A stretch of DNA of 32,949 nucleotides from Candidatus Limihabitans stercoravium. GTDB lineage: Bacteria; Bacillota; Clostridia; Christensenellales; CAG-314. Under the pieces are notes generated by a model. That model saw nothing but the letters and a program-made list of their open reading frames with translations, did no database searches and was not told the DNA's origin. Positions 7,763 through 14,881 of the stretch are shown in pieces. The stretch is from positions 79,119 through 112,067 of the forward strand of contig DVLO01000007.1 in NCBI GenBank assembly GCA_018715495.1, written 5' to 3'. The translations under genes and the position numbers were made by a program. The first letter of the stretch is position 1. Each line of letters opens with the position of its first letter.

Positions 7763-8935
7763 ATGGATTACCAAGGAACTATTTCAAGAGGTTTGCGTGC
7801 TCCCATCATCAAGAAGGGCGACAACCTTGTAGAAATCGTAGCTAACACTGTTGTTGAAAGCAGCAAGACTCACAACTTCCCATTACAGGACAAGGACGTT
7901 GTTGCAGTAACTGAAGCGGTACTTGCACGTGCACAGGGCAACTACGCTACCACCGAACAGATTGCAAAAGATATTGAAAACAAGTTCGGCGAAAACACAG
8001 TGGGACTCATTTTCCCCATCTTTTCACGCAACCGCTTTTCAATGATCCTGAAGGGCATTGCCAAGGGTGCTAAAAAGCTCATCATTCAGCTTACTTACCC
8101 CGGCGACGAAGTGGGAAACAGTTTCATCAGTAGAGAACAACTGTACGAAAGCAAGATAAACCCCTACACAGACGTGTTTACTGCTGACCAATTCCACGCA
8201 CTGTTCAAGGATACTCACCACAAGTTTACAGGTGTTGACTACATTCAGTACTACCAGGAAATGGGCGGTAACTGCCAGCTCATCCTTGCAAACAATCCAT
8301 TGGAAATATTGAACCACACCAAGTACGTAATCAATGCAGACATCCACACACGCAAACTGACAAAGAAGTTGCTGTTGGACAACGGTGCAGAAAAGGTTGT
8401 GTCATTGGATGAAATTCTTTCCGAATCCGTTGACGGATCGGGTTACAACGAACAGTACGGCGTACTGGGCAGCAACCTTGCAACTCAGGACAGCGTAAAG
8501 TTGTTCCCCCGCAACAGCCAGCAGTTTGTTGAAGAACTTCAGGCAAAGCTCATCAAGATGACAGGAAAACAAATCGAATGTATGGTTTACGGCGACGGCG
8601 CATTTAAAGATCCCGTTGGCGGAATCTGGGAACTTGCCGATCCCGTTTGCTCACCCGGTTACACCAAGGGACTGGAAGGTCAACCCAACGAATTGAAGTT
8701 GAAATACATTGCCGACAACGAACTGGCAAACCTCAGCGGTCAGGAAGCTGTTGACGCAATGAAGGAAAAAATCAAGCAAAAGGGTAACCTGTTCAACAAC
8801 ATTCAAAGTCAGGGCACTACACCACGTAGACTTACAGACCTGTTGGGATCGTTGTCCGACCTCACAAGCGGTAGCGGCGACAAGGGAACACCCATCATCC
8901 TTATTCAGAACTACTTCAAAAACTTTGCTGACTAA
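7763..8935 (+). CDS. Coenzyme F420-0:L-glutamate ligase-like protein, substrate unknown
   Basis: A 390-residue protein of the F420-0:gamma-glutamyl ligase family (CofE/FbiB fold), which forms a GTP- and metal-dependent gamma-linked amide with glutamate. Family features seen are the opening 'ISRGLRAPIIKKGDNLVEIV', DKDVVAVTEAVLARAQG (residues about 43-59), and late in the protein YGDGAFKDPVGGIWELADPV (about 273-292). The start is the ATG at 7763, eight bases after AAGGAGG; an upstream in-frame ATG at 7706 lies inside the promoter. No other F420 gene is in the window, and most Bacillota lack F420. The true acceptor is therefore unknown. It is a single-gene unit with its own promoter and terminator. 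Confidence 0.82.
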   Translation: MDYQGTISRGLRAPIIKKGDNLVEIVANTVVESSKTHNFPLQDKDVVAVTEAVLARAQGNYATTEQIAKDIENKFGENTVGLIFPIFSRNRFSMILKGIAKGAKKLIIQLTYPGDEVGNSFISREQLYESKINPYTDVFTADQFHALFKDTHHKFTGVDYIQYYQEMGGNCQLILANNPLEILNHTKYVINADIHTRKLTKKLLLDNGAEKVVSLDEILSESVDGSGYNEQYGVLGSNLATQDSVKLFPRNSQQFVEELQAKLIKMTGKQIECMVYGDGAFKDPVGGIWELADPVCSPGYTKGLEGQPNELKLKYIADNELANLSGQEAVDAMKEKIKQKGNLFNNIQSQGTTPRRLTDLLGSLSDLTSGSGDKGTPIILIQNYFKNFAD

Positions 8936-8959
8936 AAAAGCAATTTAATTTGTAAAACA

Positions 8960-8995
8960 AATGCCACAGGGCTCAAAACTGTGGCATTTTTATTT
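8960..8995 (+). terminator. Intrinsic terminator of the F420-ligase-like gene
   Basis: AATGCCACAG (8960-8969) pairs perfectly with CTGTGGCATT (8979-8988), nine-base loop, followed by TTTATTT. It is 24 bases after the stop codon. Confidence 0.9.
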
Positions 8996-9120
8996 GCATT
9001 AAATCATCATATAGACTGTTGCACTTGATTTTTAGTTTAGCTTGTGCGGTAAAATTCACTTTAATTGATATCTACTAAATACAACTCATTGCACTAAACA
9101 GCAAATTTTCGGCAACGACT

Positions 9121-9146
9121 TGCGTTTAAAAACAACTTTAAACGCA
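9121..9146. repeat. Perfect 10-bp inverted repeat containing TGCGTTTAAA
   Basis: TGCGTTTAAA (9121-9130) and TTTAAACGCA (9137-9146) around a six-base loop. It stands directly beside the terminator hairpin at 9152-9179, with no gene start near it. It carries the same TGCGTTT/AAACGCA core that recurs at the divergent promoters near 7.6 kb. Role unknown; the remaining bases of 8996-9120 are AT-rich and show nothing else I can name. Confidence 0.6.
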
Positions 9147-9179
9147 AAAACAAACGGGCGACATCTTTGTCGCCCGTTT
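9145..9179 (-). terminator. Intrinsic terminator of the TSCPD gene
   Basis: An 11-bp perfect stem, AAACGGGCGAC (9152-9162) with GTCGCCCGTTT (9169-9179), loop of six. Read on the minus strand it is followed by TGTTTTTGCG. It ends the transcript of the gene at 9216-9461. Confidence 0.85.
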
Positions 9180-9215
9180 CTGTGTTGAACTTGTAATTCA
9201 ATCCCTTTACGCCGC

Positions 9216-9461
9216 TCAGTTATTTGCAAGGTACTGTTTCAATGCCTTGCTCAATTGGTCAGGGCATGATGTGGGACGTCCGTTACAGCTGATTCCTTCA
9301 AGACGGTTGATGGCTTCATGAATTTCCATACCTTCTACCAACTTGCCAATACCTTGAAGATTGCCGTTGCATCCGCCAACGTAACTTACATTGTGCAGTT
9401 TGCCGTCCACAACTTCGAAATTGATTTCTCTTGAACAAACTCCGCTTGTCTTGTATTTCAT
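9216..9461 (-). CDS. TSCPD-domain protein (TIGR03905-like)
   Basis: A small 81-residue protein starting MKYKTSGVCSREINFEV and containing GGCNGNLQGIGKLVEGM and CNGRPTSCPDQLSKAL. The literal TSCPD string that names the domain is at residues about 66-70. Four cysteines (in GVCS, GGCN, ISCNG and SCPD) could bind metal. The domain also occurs at the C-terminus of some ribonucleotide reductases, and the stand-alone clostridial form has no proven function. Start: ATG at 9461 with AGAGGA six bases upstream; a longer frame upstream lacks support because the promoter is there. Monocistronic. Confidence 0.88.
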   Translation of the reverse strand: MKYKTSGVCSREINFEVVDGKLHNVSYVGGCNGNLQGIGKLVEGMEIHEAINRLEGISCNGRPTSCPDQLSKALKQYLANN

Positions 9462-9495
9462 GTTGTATCCTCTTTTAAAAAAAATTACTTGCGAC

Positions 9496-9524
9496 ATTGT
9501 ACAACAACGGGACAGGATTGTCAA
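9496..9524 (-). promoter_or_regulatory. Promoter of the TSCPD gene
   Basis: TTGACA (9519-9524), 17-base spacer, TACAAT (9496-9501). Perfect -35 and five of six at -10. Expected start near 9489, leader about 28 bases. Confidence 0.85.
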
Positions 9525-9562
9525 GTTGTTGAAACACTGTCGTCTGACATGTACAAAACAGC

Positions 9563-9644
9563 AAAACAGCGCACCGAATAACTGCACGCTGTTAATTGCA
9601 CAAAAAACAGCGCACCGAATAACGGCACGCTGTCAATTGCACAA
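9563..9644 (-). terminator. Tandemly duplicated intrinsic terminator (2 x 41 bp)
   Basis: Two direct copies of a 41-base unit (9563-9603 and 9604-9644) differ at only two positions. Each unit is a hairpin. On the minus strand the proximal copy gives an 11-bp stem (ACAGCGTGCCG with CGGTGCGCTGT, loop TTATT) that needs two G-U pairs, followed by TTTTTT. On the plus strand the same two positions would be C/A mismatches, so the element acts for the minus-strand gene ending at 9648. The distal copy has one broken pair and a shorter T run. Confidence 0.85.
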
Positions 9645-9647
9645 AAA

Positions 9648-9938
9648 TCAAACAATGAGCGGAAGAATGATTGCAAGAATTACTACCAGCAATACAACAA
9701 AGTACAGAACCTTCCATACTGTTTGTTTCTTGCTCACATATCTCCAAGCAAGAATAGCAACTACAACAATCATCAACGCACTTGCCAATCCCTGCAAAGC
9801 AGAAACAATCTTCAGGTTGACTCCTGCCATAGACAAAATCATTGCAACCAGGTAAATGACAGCTGTTGCTACCAACAACCAGAATGATGCTTTGTTCAGG
9901 CTGATACCGAGACCGCCCGATTTACTTTTATTAGCCAT
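9648..9938 (-). CDS. Small three-helix membrane protein, function unknown
   Basis: A 96-residue protein not recognised as a named family. A short polar, basic N-terminus (MANKSKSGGLGISLNK) is followed by three hydrophobic helices, roughly residues 18-38, 42-64 and 75-95, with a basic link (WRYVSKKQ) between the second and third. There is no cysteine and no signal-peptidase site. The positive-inside rule suggests the N-terminus is in the cytoplasm. The ATG at 9938 follows AAGGAGG by seven bases and has its own promoter, so the gene is well supported as expressed. It forms a single-gene unit closed by a double terminator. Confidence 0.8.
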   Translation of the reverse strand: MANKSKSGGLGISLNKASFWLLVATAVIYLVAMILSMAGVNLKIVSALQGLASALMIVVVAILAWRYVSKKQTVWKVLYFVVLLVVILAIILPLIV

Positions 9939-9966
9939 ATTAAATCCTCCTTAAAGAATTACTTAC

Positions 9967-9995
9967 ATTATATACACATTGACAAAAACTTTCAA
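9967..9995 (-). promoter_or_regulatory. Promoter of the small membrane protein gene
   Basis: TTGAAA (9990-9995), 17-base spacer, TATAAT (9967-9972). Expected start near 9960, about 22 bases before the ATG. Confidence 0.85.
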
Positions 9996-10032
9996 GTGTT
10001 TAAAGGGAAAAATTGTCACATTTTCCACTACG

Positions 10033-10521
10033 TCACTTCAATTTCGGAGTTACCACAACACGCTTGCCCAAAGCGTTGATGTACTTGTGAAAATCCTCGA
10101 CACTGATTACAACGGTTGCGGTATTGTCACAAGGATGAAACTTGACGTTGTTGCCGTTCCACACGTCGTAATCGACAATAAGTGTGATGTCATTGCCCTG
10201 TTCGTTCAAAAATGCGAAAGGCGACACCGAACCACGGTGCACCTGCAACTTGTCCCACAACACTTCTTCCGTTGCAAATTCGAACTTCTGACACCCTACC
10301 AAGGACGCCAATCCACGCATGTCGGCACGTTTGTCGAAGGTCAACACAACAAGGTAGTAGTTGTCGCTTTTCTTGTCCTTTACAAACAATGACTTGCAGG
10401 AAATGCAATTGTCAACATGAATGATCTGACGTGATTCTTCCGTAGTAACTACGGCAGGATGACGCAACAGTCGGTAGGAAATACCCAAACTGTCTAAAAA
10501 ATCGGTAACTTTCTTTATCAT
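10033..10521 (-). CDS. ProX/YbaK-type aminoacyl-tRNA deacylase
   Basis: A 162-residue stand-alone editing domain (INS/YbaK superfamily). These enzymes clear mischarged tRNA, most often Ala-tRNA(Pro) or Cys-tRNA(Pro). The conserved lysine is in CKSLFVKDKK, and the substrate-loop motif reads HRGSVSPFAFLNE, closest to the ProX (PrdX) subgroup. The last strand shows NNVKFHPCDNTATVVIS, as in that subgroup. The ATG at 10521 has no Shine-Dalgarno sequence and lies only six bases after a -10 element, so the message may be leaderless. It is separated from the amidase gene by 40 bases that hold this promoter. Confidence 0.87.
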   Translation of the reverse strand: MIKKVTDFLDSLGISYRLLRHPAVVTTEESRQIIHVDNCISCKSLFVKDKKSDNYYLVVLTFDKRADMRGLASLVGCQKFEFATEEVLWDKLQVHRGSVSPFAFLNEQGNDITLIVDYDVWNGNNVKFHPCDNTATVVISVEDFHKYINALGKRVVVTPKLK

Positions 10522-10527
10522 GTGTAC

Positions 10528-10556
10528 ATTGTAATACTGAAAGGATTTTTTTGCAA
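10528..10556 (-). promoter_or_regulatory. Promoter of the ProX-like gene, predicted leaderless
   Basis: TTGCAA (10551-10556), 17-base spacer, TACAAT (10528-10533), then GTACAC and the ATG. The predicted start of transcription falls on or within a base or two of the A of the start codon. Confidence 0.7.
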
Positions 10557-10561
10557 CTCAT

Positions 10562-11251
10562 TTACAGCGAATACAGGTACATCATCACTCCACAAAAAAT
10601 AGCATTGGTCAACTGCTGTTGATGTTGTGTAGAGTTTAGCTTTTCTTCTTCGGAAGCATTACTCAGGAATCCGCATTCCACGATAACTGCCACACAACTG
10701 CTTTCCCGTGTGATGAAATAATCGCCCGAAAGACTTTCAAGATTTCGACTGTTCAAACGGTTTACATATTGCTGTATGCTGCCTGCAAGCAATTGTCCGT
10801 TTTCACTTCCTTTCTGGTAAAATACCTGCGCACCTGTGCGGTAATCTGACGAATACTTGTTCATGTGCACAGATATGACTATGTCGGCTTCGCTTTCGTT
10901 GATTATTTCCATGCGCTTGTTCATGTCACGCATCTTGAACCCCTGGGTGGGAAGTCCGTACAATCCGTTTTCGTCCGTTCGTGTGTACACTACGTTAAAT
11001 CCGCATTGGGAAAACAACTGTCCCAATTGCTTGGAATAAACCAGATTCAAGTGACTTTCCTTTGTCCCGTTTACTCCCGTAACTCCGGCATCGACGCCGC
11101 CATGTCCTGCGTCTATTACAACGGTGTAGTCCAACAGAGAAGTAACATTGCCCGATGAAGAAAAGTAAAGGTAAACGGTCAACGTCAACTGCAATGCGCA
11201 CAGCAACGCCAAAACAACAAATAATTTTCTACTGTTCAGCACAAATAACAT
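10562..11251 (-). CDS. cwlD: N-acetylmuramoyl-L-alanine amidase, CwlD-like
   Basis: A zinc amidase (Amidase_3) that removes the peptide side chain from muramic acid in peptidoglycan. The 229 residues start with a membrane anchor or signal sequence (about residues 8-30), so the enzyme acts outside the membrane. The zinc and catalytic motifs are present: DAGHGGVDAG (H50), E65 in GTKESHLNL, SVHMN, and the late Glu in AVIVECGFLSN. This short single-domain form is the CwlD type, which in spore formers acts with PdaA to make muramic lactam in the cortex. Sporulation is only suggested, because similar enzymes occur in non-spore-formers. Start: ATG at 11251, weak site GGGGTG. A DnaA-box cluster lies 75 bases upstream. 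Confidence 0.88.
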   Translation of the reverse strand: MLFVLNSRKLFVVLALLCALQLTLTVYLYFSSSGNVTSLLDYTVVIDAGHGGVDAGVTGVNGTKESHLNLVYSKQLGQLFSQCGFNVVYTRTDENGLYGLPTQGFKMRDMNKRMEIINESEADIVISVHMNKYSSDYRTGAQVFYQKGSENGQLLAGSIQQYVNRLNSRNLESLSGDYFITRESSCVAVIVECGFLSNASEEEKLNSTQHQQQLTNAIFCGVMMYLYSL

Positions 11252-11325
11252 TTCCACACCCCAACCAGCTTTTTTCAGCACGATACGACAAAAAACAACA
11301 CATTTTCGTGCAAAAATACCCCAAG

Positions 11326-11377
11326 TTATACACTTATCCACAGAGTTATCCACATTTATCCACAATTGTGTGGATAA
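11326..11377. promoter_or_regulatory. Cluster of four perfect DnaA boxes plus one near-match
   Basis: The 9-mer TTATCCACA is present without mismatch at 11334-11342, 11346-11354 and 11356-11364 on the plus strand and at 11369-11377 on the minus strand. TTATACACT (11326-11334) overlaps the first as a degenerate box. Three boxes are direct at 12 and 10 bases spacing and the last is inverted. This is the consensus DnaA box used across Bacillota. No dnaA, dnaN, rpmH or gidB is in the window, and genes on both sides run mainly on the minus strand. An orphan DnaA-binding site (regulatory or titration) is therefore more likely than the chromosomal origin. Confidence 0.85.
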
Positions 11378-11611
11378 ACTGTTTCACATCGCCCCATGAA
11401 ACGCACTATAAATGTACACAATTAAAATATGTTTGCTAATTGCCGTGCAGAACGCTTCATCAGTAAAATAATAATGAAATTGTACGCTTTACAGCATTAA
11501 AAAGTGACTTTTGAACAATAGTATTTTAAAACTCTTTAACGCAAATTTTTCCATCAATGTACTAAAATGTTGCGGGAAGGTCAACAATTGTACCATTACA
11601 AGGAGGACACG
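11378..11611. other. AT-rich intergenic region beside the DnaA boxes
   Basis: The 360-base gap between the amidase start (11251) and the next start (11612) holds the DnaA boxes and then about 230 bases of AT-rich sequence. A short inverted repeat GTTTCA/TGAAAC (11381-11402) follows the boxes. Runs such as AAAATAATAATGAAATT (11466-11482) could melt easily. I see no DnaA-trio array or tRNA, and no clear promoter for the plus-strand gene, only weak matches around 11490-11540. Confidence 0.5.
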
Positions 11612-12856
11612 ATGAACTTTAATCCATTTGCAGAAAAACCTTTAGTTTCAGACAACTTCTACGACTGGAAACAGCTGTCGGTAAAACCCTACAACAAATT
11701 TCAGATCGACCCTACCACAAGACTGCGTATAATACTTGCCAACGGTGCCGAATACGAAGCCGTGTGGTTTTCCCACCGCTTCAACCGCCACTGCGACAAC
11801 AACGACATTCGCCGACAGATTGCACTGTCACGACGTCAGGAACAACAACAGCAAAAGCGCATTGCGGCATTGAAACCCACCAATGAAGATTTGCTTGAAC
11901 ACACAATCGGGTACGAACAACTGGCTGTAGAACTGACGGCAATTTTCGCCCAGCGTGAAACGGACAGTTATGTCAAGCAAGCAATGAACTTCGCCTTGAT
12001 AGAGGATTTCGACCATCTGTACAGATACGCCAATCTTCTGGACATGGATCAGGGCGTCAAGGTGGAAGATCTTGTGGGAAACTACACAGAAGTAATGCCT
12101 GCACGCCCTACCATTTCCGAACACCGCTACCCTACCGATGAAATAAAAAGATTTGTAAACTTTCACAAGTGCGACCAGTTGACTGTCCTTGACAGTTCAA
12201 TACTTGTGTGTGCCGAACAGCAGACAATGAACTACTACATGAATCAGGCAGCATTTTACCACAACAACCTGGGCAAACAACTGTTTTCGGAAATTGCCAT
12301 GATTGAAGAACAGCACGTTTCCATGTACGGAAGTTTGCTGGATGTCAACGGATCATGGCTGGAAAAACTGTTGTTGCACGAATACGCTGAGTGCTACATG
12401 TACTACTCTCTGTGGCAGGACGAACAGGACAAGCACGTCAAGAAGATATTTGAAGAACACTTCAACACCGAACTGTTACACCTGCATCAGGCTGCCGAAA
12501 TGCTTGAAAAGTACGAAAAGAAAGAATGGAGACAAATCATTTCCAACGGAAATTTCCCCGAACTGTTGAAATTCGGCACATCAAGCAACATCGATTACGT
12601 AAGAAAGATAATCAGCGAAGAAGCCGCCATTACCGAAAACCGTGAGGAATACTCCGAAGTGTCGCAACTGCCTGACGATTCGATGTTTTTCCAATACCAG
12701 GAACAGGTAAACCACAACGTCAAGAACGTTGCAAGCCACAACGTCATTGACAAACGTATTGCCGACGAAGGAGAAGACTGGAGACTGCAAAGGCAGATGC
12801 ACCCACTTGAACCAATGCGTGACAGAACGCATGACAACACACAAGTGGGCAGATAA
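11612..12856 (+). CDS. Ferritin-like (erythrin-type) diiron protein, 414 residues
   Basis: A helical protein of a clostridial ferritin-like family without an assigned function. A complete four-helix diiron ligand set can be read: E202 (AEQQTMNYYM), E232xxH235 (EEQH), E257 or E260 (HEYAECYMY), and E287xxH290 (ELLH). This is the E-ExxH-E-ExxH arrangement of rubrerythrin relatives. A further helix pair before it carries E102 and E131xxxH135 (EDFDH), so the fold may hold one and a half bundles. The N-terminus (PYNKFQIDPTTRLRI) and the charged tail after residue 340 have no known motif. No rubredoxin CxxC domain is present. Start: ATG at 11612 after AAGGAGG at five bases. An oxidative-stress or storage-related role is inference. 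Confidence 0.78.
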   Translation: MNFNPFAEKPLVSDNFYDWKQLSVKPYNKFQIDPTTRLRIILANGAEYEAVWFSHRFNRHCDNNDIRRQIALSRRQEQQQQKRIAALKPTNEDLLEHTIGYEQLAVELTAIFAQRETDSYVKQAMNFALIEDFDHLYRYANLLDMDQGVKVEDLVGNYTEVMPARPTISEHRYPTDEIKRFVNFHKCDQLTVLDSSILVCAEQQTMNYYMNQAAFYHNNLGKQLFSEIAMIEEQHVSMYGSLLDVNGSWLEKLLLHEYAECYMYYSLWQDEQDKHVKKIFEEHFNTELLHLHQAAEMLEKYEKKEWRQIISNGNFPELLKFGTSSNIDYVRKIISEEAAITENREEYSEVSQLPDDSMFFQYQEQVNHNVKNVASHNVIDKRIADEGEDWRLQRQMHPLEPMRDRTHDNTQVGR

Positions 12857-12952
12857 AACAACCAACTCAATCATTGCAAAATGCAATGACGAACAGACCA
12901 AAACTGTAGAAATTCACAACACTACTTTCTCACAAAAACACTGCTACAATAA

Positions 12953-12985
12953 AAATGCACCGAAATGTACAATTTCGGTGCATTT
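12953..12985. terminator. Bidirectional terminator between convergent genes
   Basis: A 14-bp perfect stem, AAATGCACCGAAAT (12953-12966) with ATTTCGGTGCATTT (12972-12985), five-base loop. The minus-strand reading (pepT) runs into TTTTT-ATTG; the plus-strand tail is weaker. It lies between the ends at 12856 and 13027. Confidence 0.9.
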
Positions 12986-13026
12986 GGCATTTCTATTCAA
13001 TTTAACAACACAACTCAATGCTATAT

Positions 13027-14235
13027 TTACTTCTTTGCGTAAATTTTAGCAAGGTTTACCATTACTTCTACCGCCTTGTGCATGTCTTCCAACGGAATGT
13101 ACTCATATCTGCCGTGGAAGTTGTAGCCGCCTGTAAAGAGGTTAGGACAGGGAAGCCCGTCGAATGACAGTCTTGCGCCGTCCGTTCCGCCACGAATTGG
13201 ACGTACCAAAGGTTTGACCCCTGCTTGTTCCATTGCAACCAACGCATTGTCAACAAGGTGTTTGTGCTGTTCAATGATTTCCTTCATGTTGTAGTAGCTG
13301 TCCGTAATGTCGCACATCACAGTACCTTCGCCGTACTTCTTGTTGAGAAAATCCACACACTGACTAAACAACAACTTTTTAGCTTCAAATTTCTGTCTGT
13401 CGTGGTCACGAATGATGTAATTGGCAGTTGCCCTGTCAACAGTGGAATTCATGCTGTCAAGGTGGAAGAATCCTTCGTAACCTTCGGTGTACATGGGATT
13501 GTCAAATGCGGGCAACAATCCTTGCAATTCCATCAGTACAAGACCTGCGTTTATCATCTTGCCCTTTGCAGAACCGGGATGCACAGACTTTCCGTTGACT
13601 GTCACCTTGACGCCTGCAGCATTGAAGTTTTCGTATTCCAATTCACCCAATTCACCGCCGTCAAGTGTATAAGCGCCGTCGCAGTCAAATCCCTTGATGT
13701 CGAAGTGATCCGTTCCTCTGCCCACTTCTTCGTCGGGAGTAAATGCCACCTTGATTGTGGGACGATCAACACCGCTTTCAATAAGAGTGCGCAATCCTTC
13801 CATGATTTCGGCAATACCCGCCTTGTCGTCTGCTCCCAACAAAGTTGTGCCGTCGGAGCTGATGATTGTCTTGCCAATGTGGTTTTTCAGTTCGCTAAAT
13901 TCTTCCGCAGACAATCTTACGCCCTCTTTCAACACAATGTCACTGCCGTCGTAATGGGAAGTGATTACAGGGCAAACATTTGCACCGCTTACCGCACTTG
14001 ATGTATCCATGTGGGCAATAAATCCCAGTCGGTAACTGCTGTTGCAGTTGGTGGGAAGCGTTGCGTAAACGTATCCGTAGTCGTCCGTCCTGACGTCGGA
14101 CAGTCCAAGCTCTTTCAGTTCGTCAACCAGAATCACAGCAAGGTTTTTCTGTTTTTCAGTTGAAGGTGATGTTGTTGATTCAGGGTCGGACTGTGTGTCC
14201 ACCTTTACGTATTTCAAAAATCTTTCCAGTAGCAT
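13027..14235 (-). CDS. pepT: Peptidase T (tripeptide aminopeptidase)
   Basis: Zinc-dependent M20B aminopeptidase that releases the N-terminal residue of tripeptides in the cytoplasm. At 402 residues it has the usual length. Metal-site motifs are visible: GFIAHMDTSSAVSG, then LLGADDKAGIAEI, then AFTPDEEVGRGTDHF, the Asp in TLDGGELGELEYENF, and the C-terminal His in NLFTGGYNFHGRYEYI. The dimer/lid domain lies between. It starts three bases after the stop of the HD gene, so the two share a message and the promoter at 14832. Confidence 0.96.
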   Translation of the reverse strand: MLLERFLKYVKVDTQSDPESTTSPSTEKQKNLAVILVDELKELGLSDVRTDDYGYVYATLPTNCNSSYRLGFIAHMDTSSAVSGANVCPVITSHYDGSDIVLKEGVRLSAEEFSELKNHIGKTIISSDGTTLLGADDKAGIAEIMEGLRTLIESGVDRPTIKVAFTPDEEVGRGTDHFDIKGFDCDGAYTLDGGELGELEYENFNAAGVKVTVNGKSVHPGSAKGKMINAGLVLMELQGLLPAFDNPMYTEGYEGFFHLDSMNSTVDRATANYIIRDHDRQKFEAKKLLFSQCVDFLNKKYGEGTVMCDITDSYYNMKEIIEQHKHLVDNALVAMEQAGVKPLVRPIRGGTDGARLSFDGLPCPNLFTGGYNFHGRYEYIPLEDMHKAVEVMVNLAKIYAKK

Positions 14236-14238
14236 ATC

Positions 14239-14811
14239 TCAACCTCTTTCTTCATCAATATAGGTAGCGGACAGGTCTGCAATGTGCATCAACAAGGACA
14301 ATTTAAACTTGTAGAAAGCATCGCTCACAGCGTAACTTCCTCCCAATACCCTGGTGTCGAAGCCGCCCATGTGCCAGTTGATTGCCATGGCTTCTTCGGG
14401 AGTTACCCTGATGTACTGACTGAGTATAAATACACTCTTTTCGCCGTGTCCGAAGGGGAACTTTTCGTTGACAATGTAGCGTGGTTTCTTGACCCATTCG
14501 TTGCCTTCCTTGACATTGCGCATTTCCACTGCGTAGTAGTTGGTCTTGCACACGTCATGCAACAATCCCACAATCGCCAGCGTTTCATCACTGTAAACCT
14601 TGGTGTAATCTTCGCCTACTTCTCTCTTTACAAGATCCACAAGACGTTTGTAGACGTTGACGGAGTGTTGCGCCAAACCGCCCTCACACGCCAAGTGAAA
14701 TTTAGTACTTGCAGGAGCAGTGAAAAAGTCGCTTTTCTTGAGATATTCCAACAAGGCTTCGGAACCTTCACGCTTTATATACTGGGTGTAAATCTGTTCA
14801 AATTGATTCAT
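14239..14811 (-). CDS. HD-domain hydrolase
   Basis: A 190-residue metal-dependent phosphohydrolase of the HD superfamily. Ligand-like residues occur in order: H49 in GGLAQHSVNVYK, H85-D86 in GLLHDVCKTNYY, the His in FPFGHGEKS, and the His in AINWHMGG. That is the H...HD...H...H pattern with a helical bundle. There is no nucleic-acid-binding OB domain, which sets it apart from YhaM. The substrate cannot be named; nucleotide or phosphate-ester hydrolysis is typical for the fold. The ATG at 14811 has a strong GGAGGTG at four bases and follows its own promoter. It is cotranscribed with pepT, three bases apart. Confidence 0.82.
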   Translation of the reverse strand: MNQFEQIYTQYIKREGSEALLEYLKKSDFFTAPASTKFHLACEGGLAQHSVNVYKRLVDLVKREVGEDYTKVYSDETLAIVGLLHDVCKTNYYAVEMRNVKEGNEWVKKPRYIVNEKFPFGHGEKSVFILSQYIRVTPEEAMAINWHMGGFDTRVLGGSYAVSDAFYKFKLSLLMHIADLSATYIDEERG

Positions 14812-14831
14812 ACTGCACCTCCGTTTTACTA

Positions 14832-14860
14832 ATTGTACCACACAATGCTCAGTATGACAA
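14832..14860 (-). promoter_or_regulatory. Promoter of the HD-pepT operon
   Basis: TTGTCA (14855-14860), 17-base spacer, TACAAT (14832-14837), with TGTGG before the -10 (TRTG extension). Confidence 0.7.
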
Positions 14861-14881
14861 CACAAAAGCCAATAAATTGAT

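Noticed and set aside
9563..9644. CRISPR or REP-type array
   Set aside because: Only two direct copies with no spacer between them; they fold as terminators on the minus strand.
11326..11611. Chromosomal origin oriC at the DnaA-box cluster
   Set aside because: No dnaA, dnaN, rpmH or gidB beside it, no DnaA-trio array seen, and genes on both sides run mainly on the minus strand. Kept as an orphan cluster.
13225..14001. Long plus-strand frame opposite pepT
   Set aside because: Antisense shadow of a clear M20 peptidase; no ribosome-binding site and a cysteine/valine-rich sequence typical of reversed coding strand.
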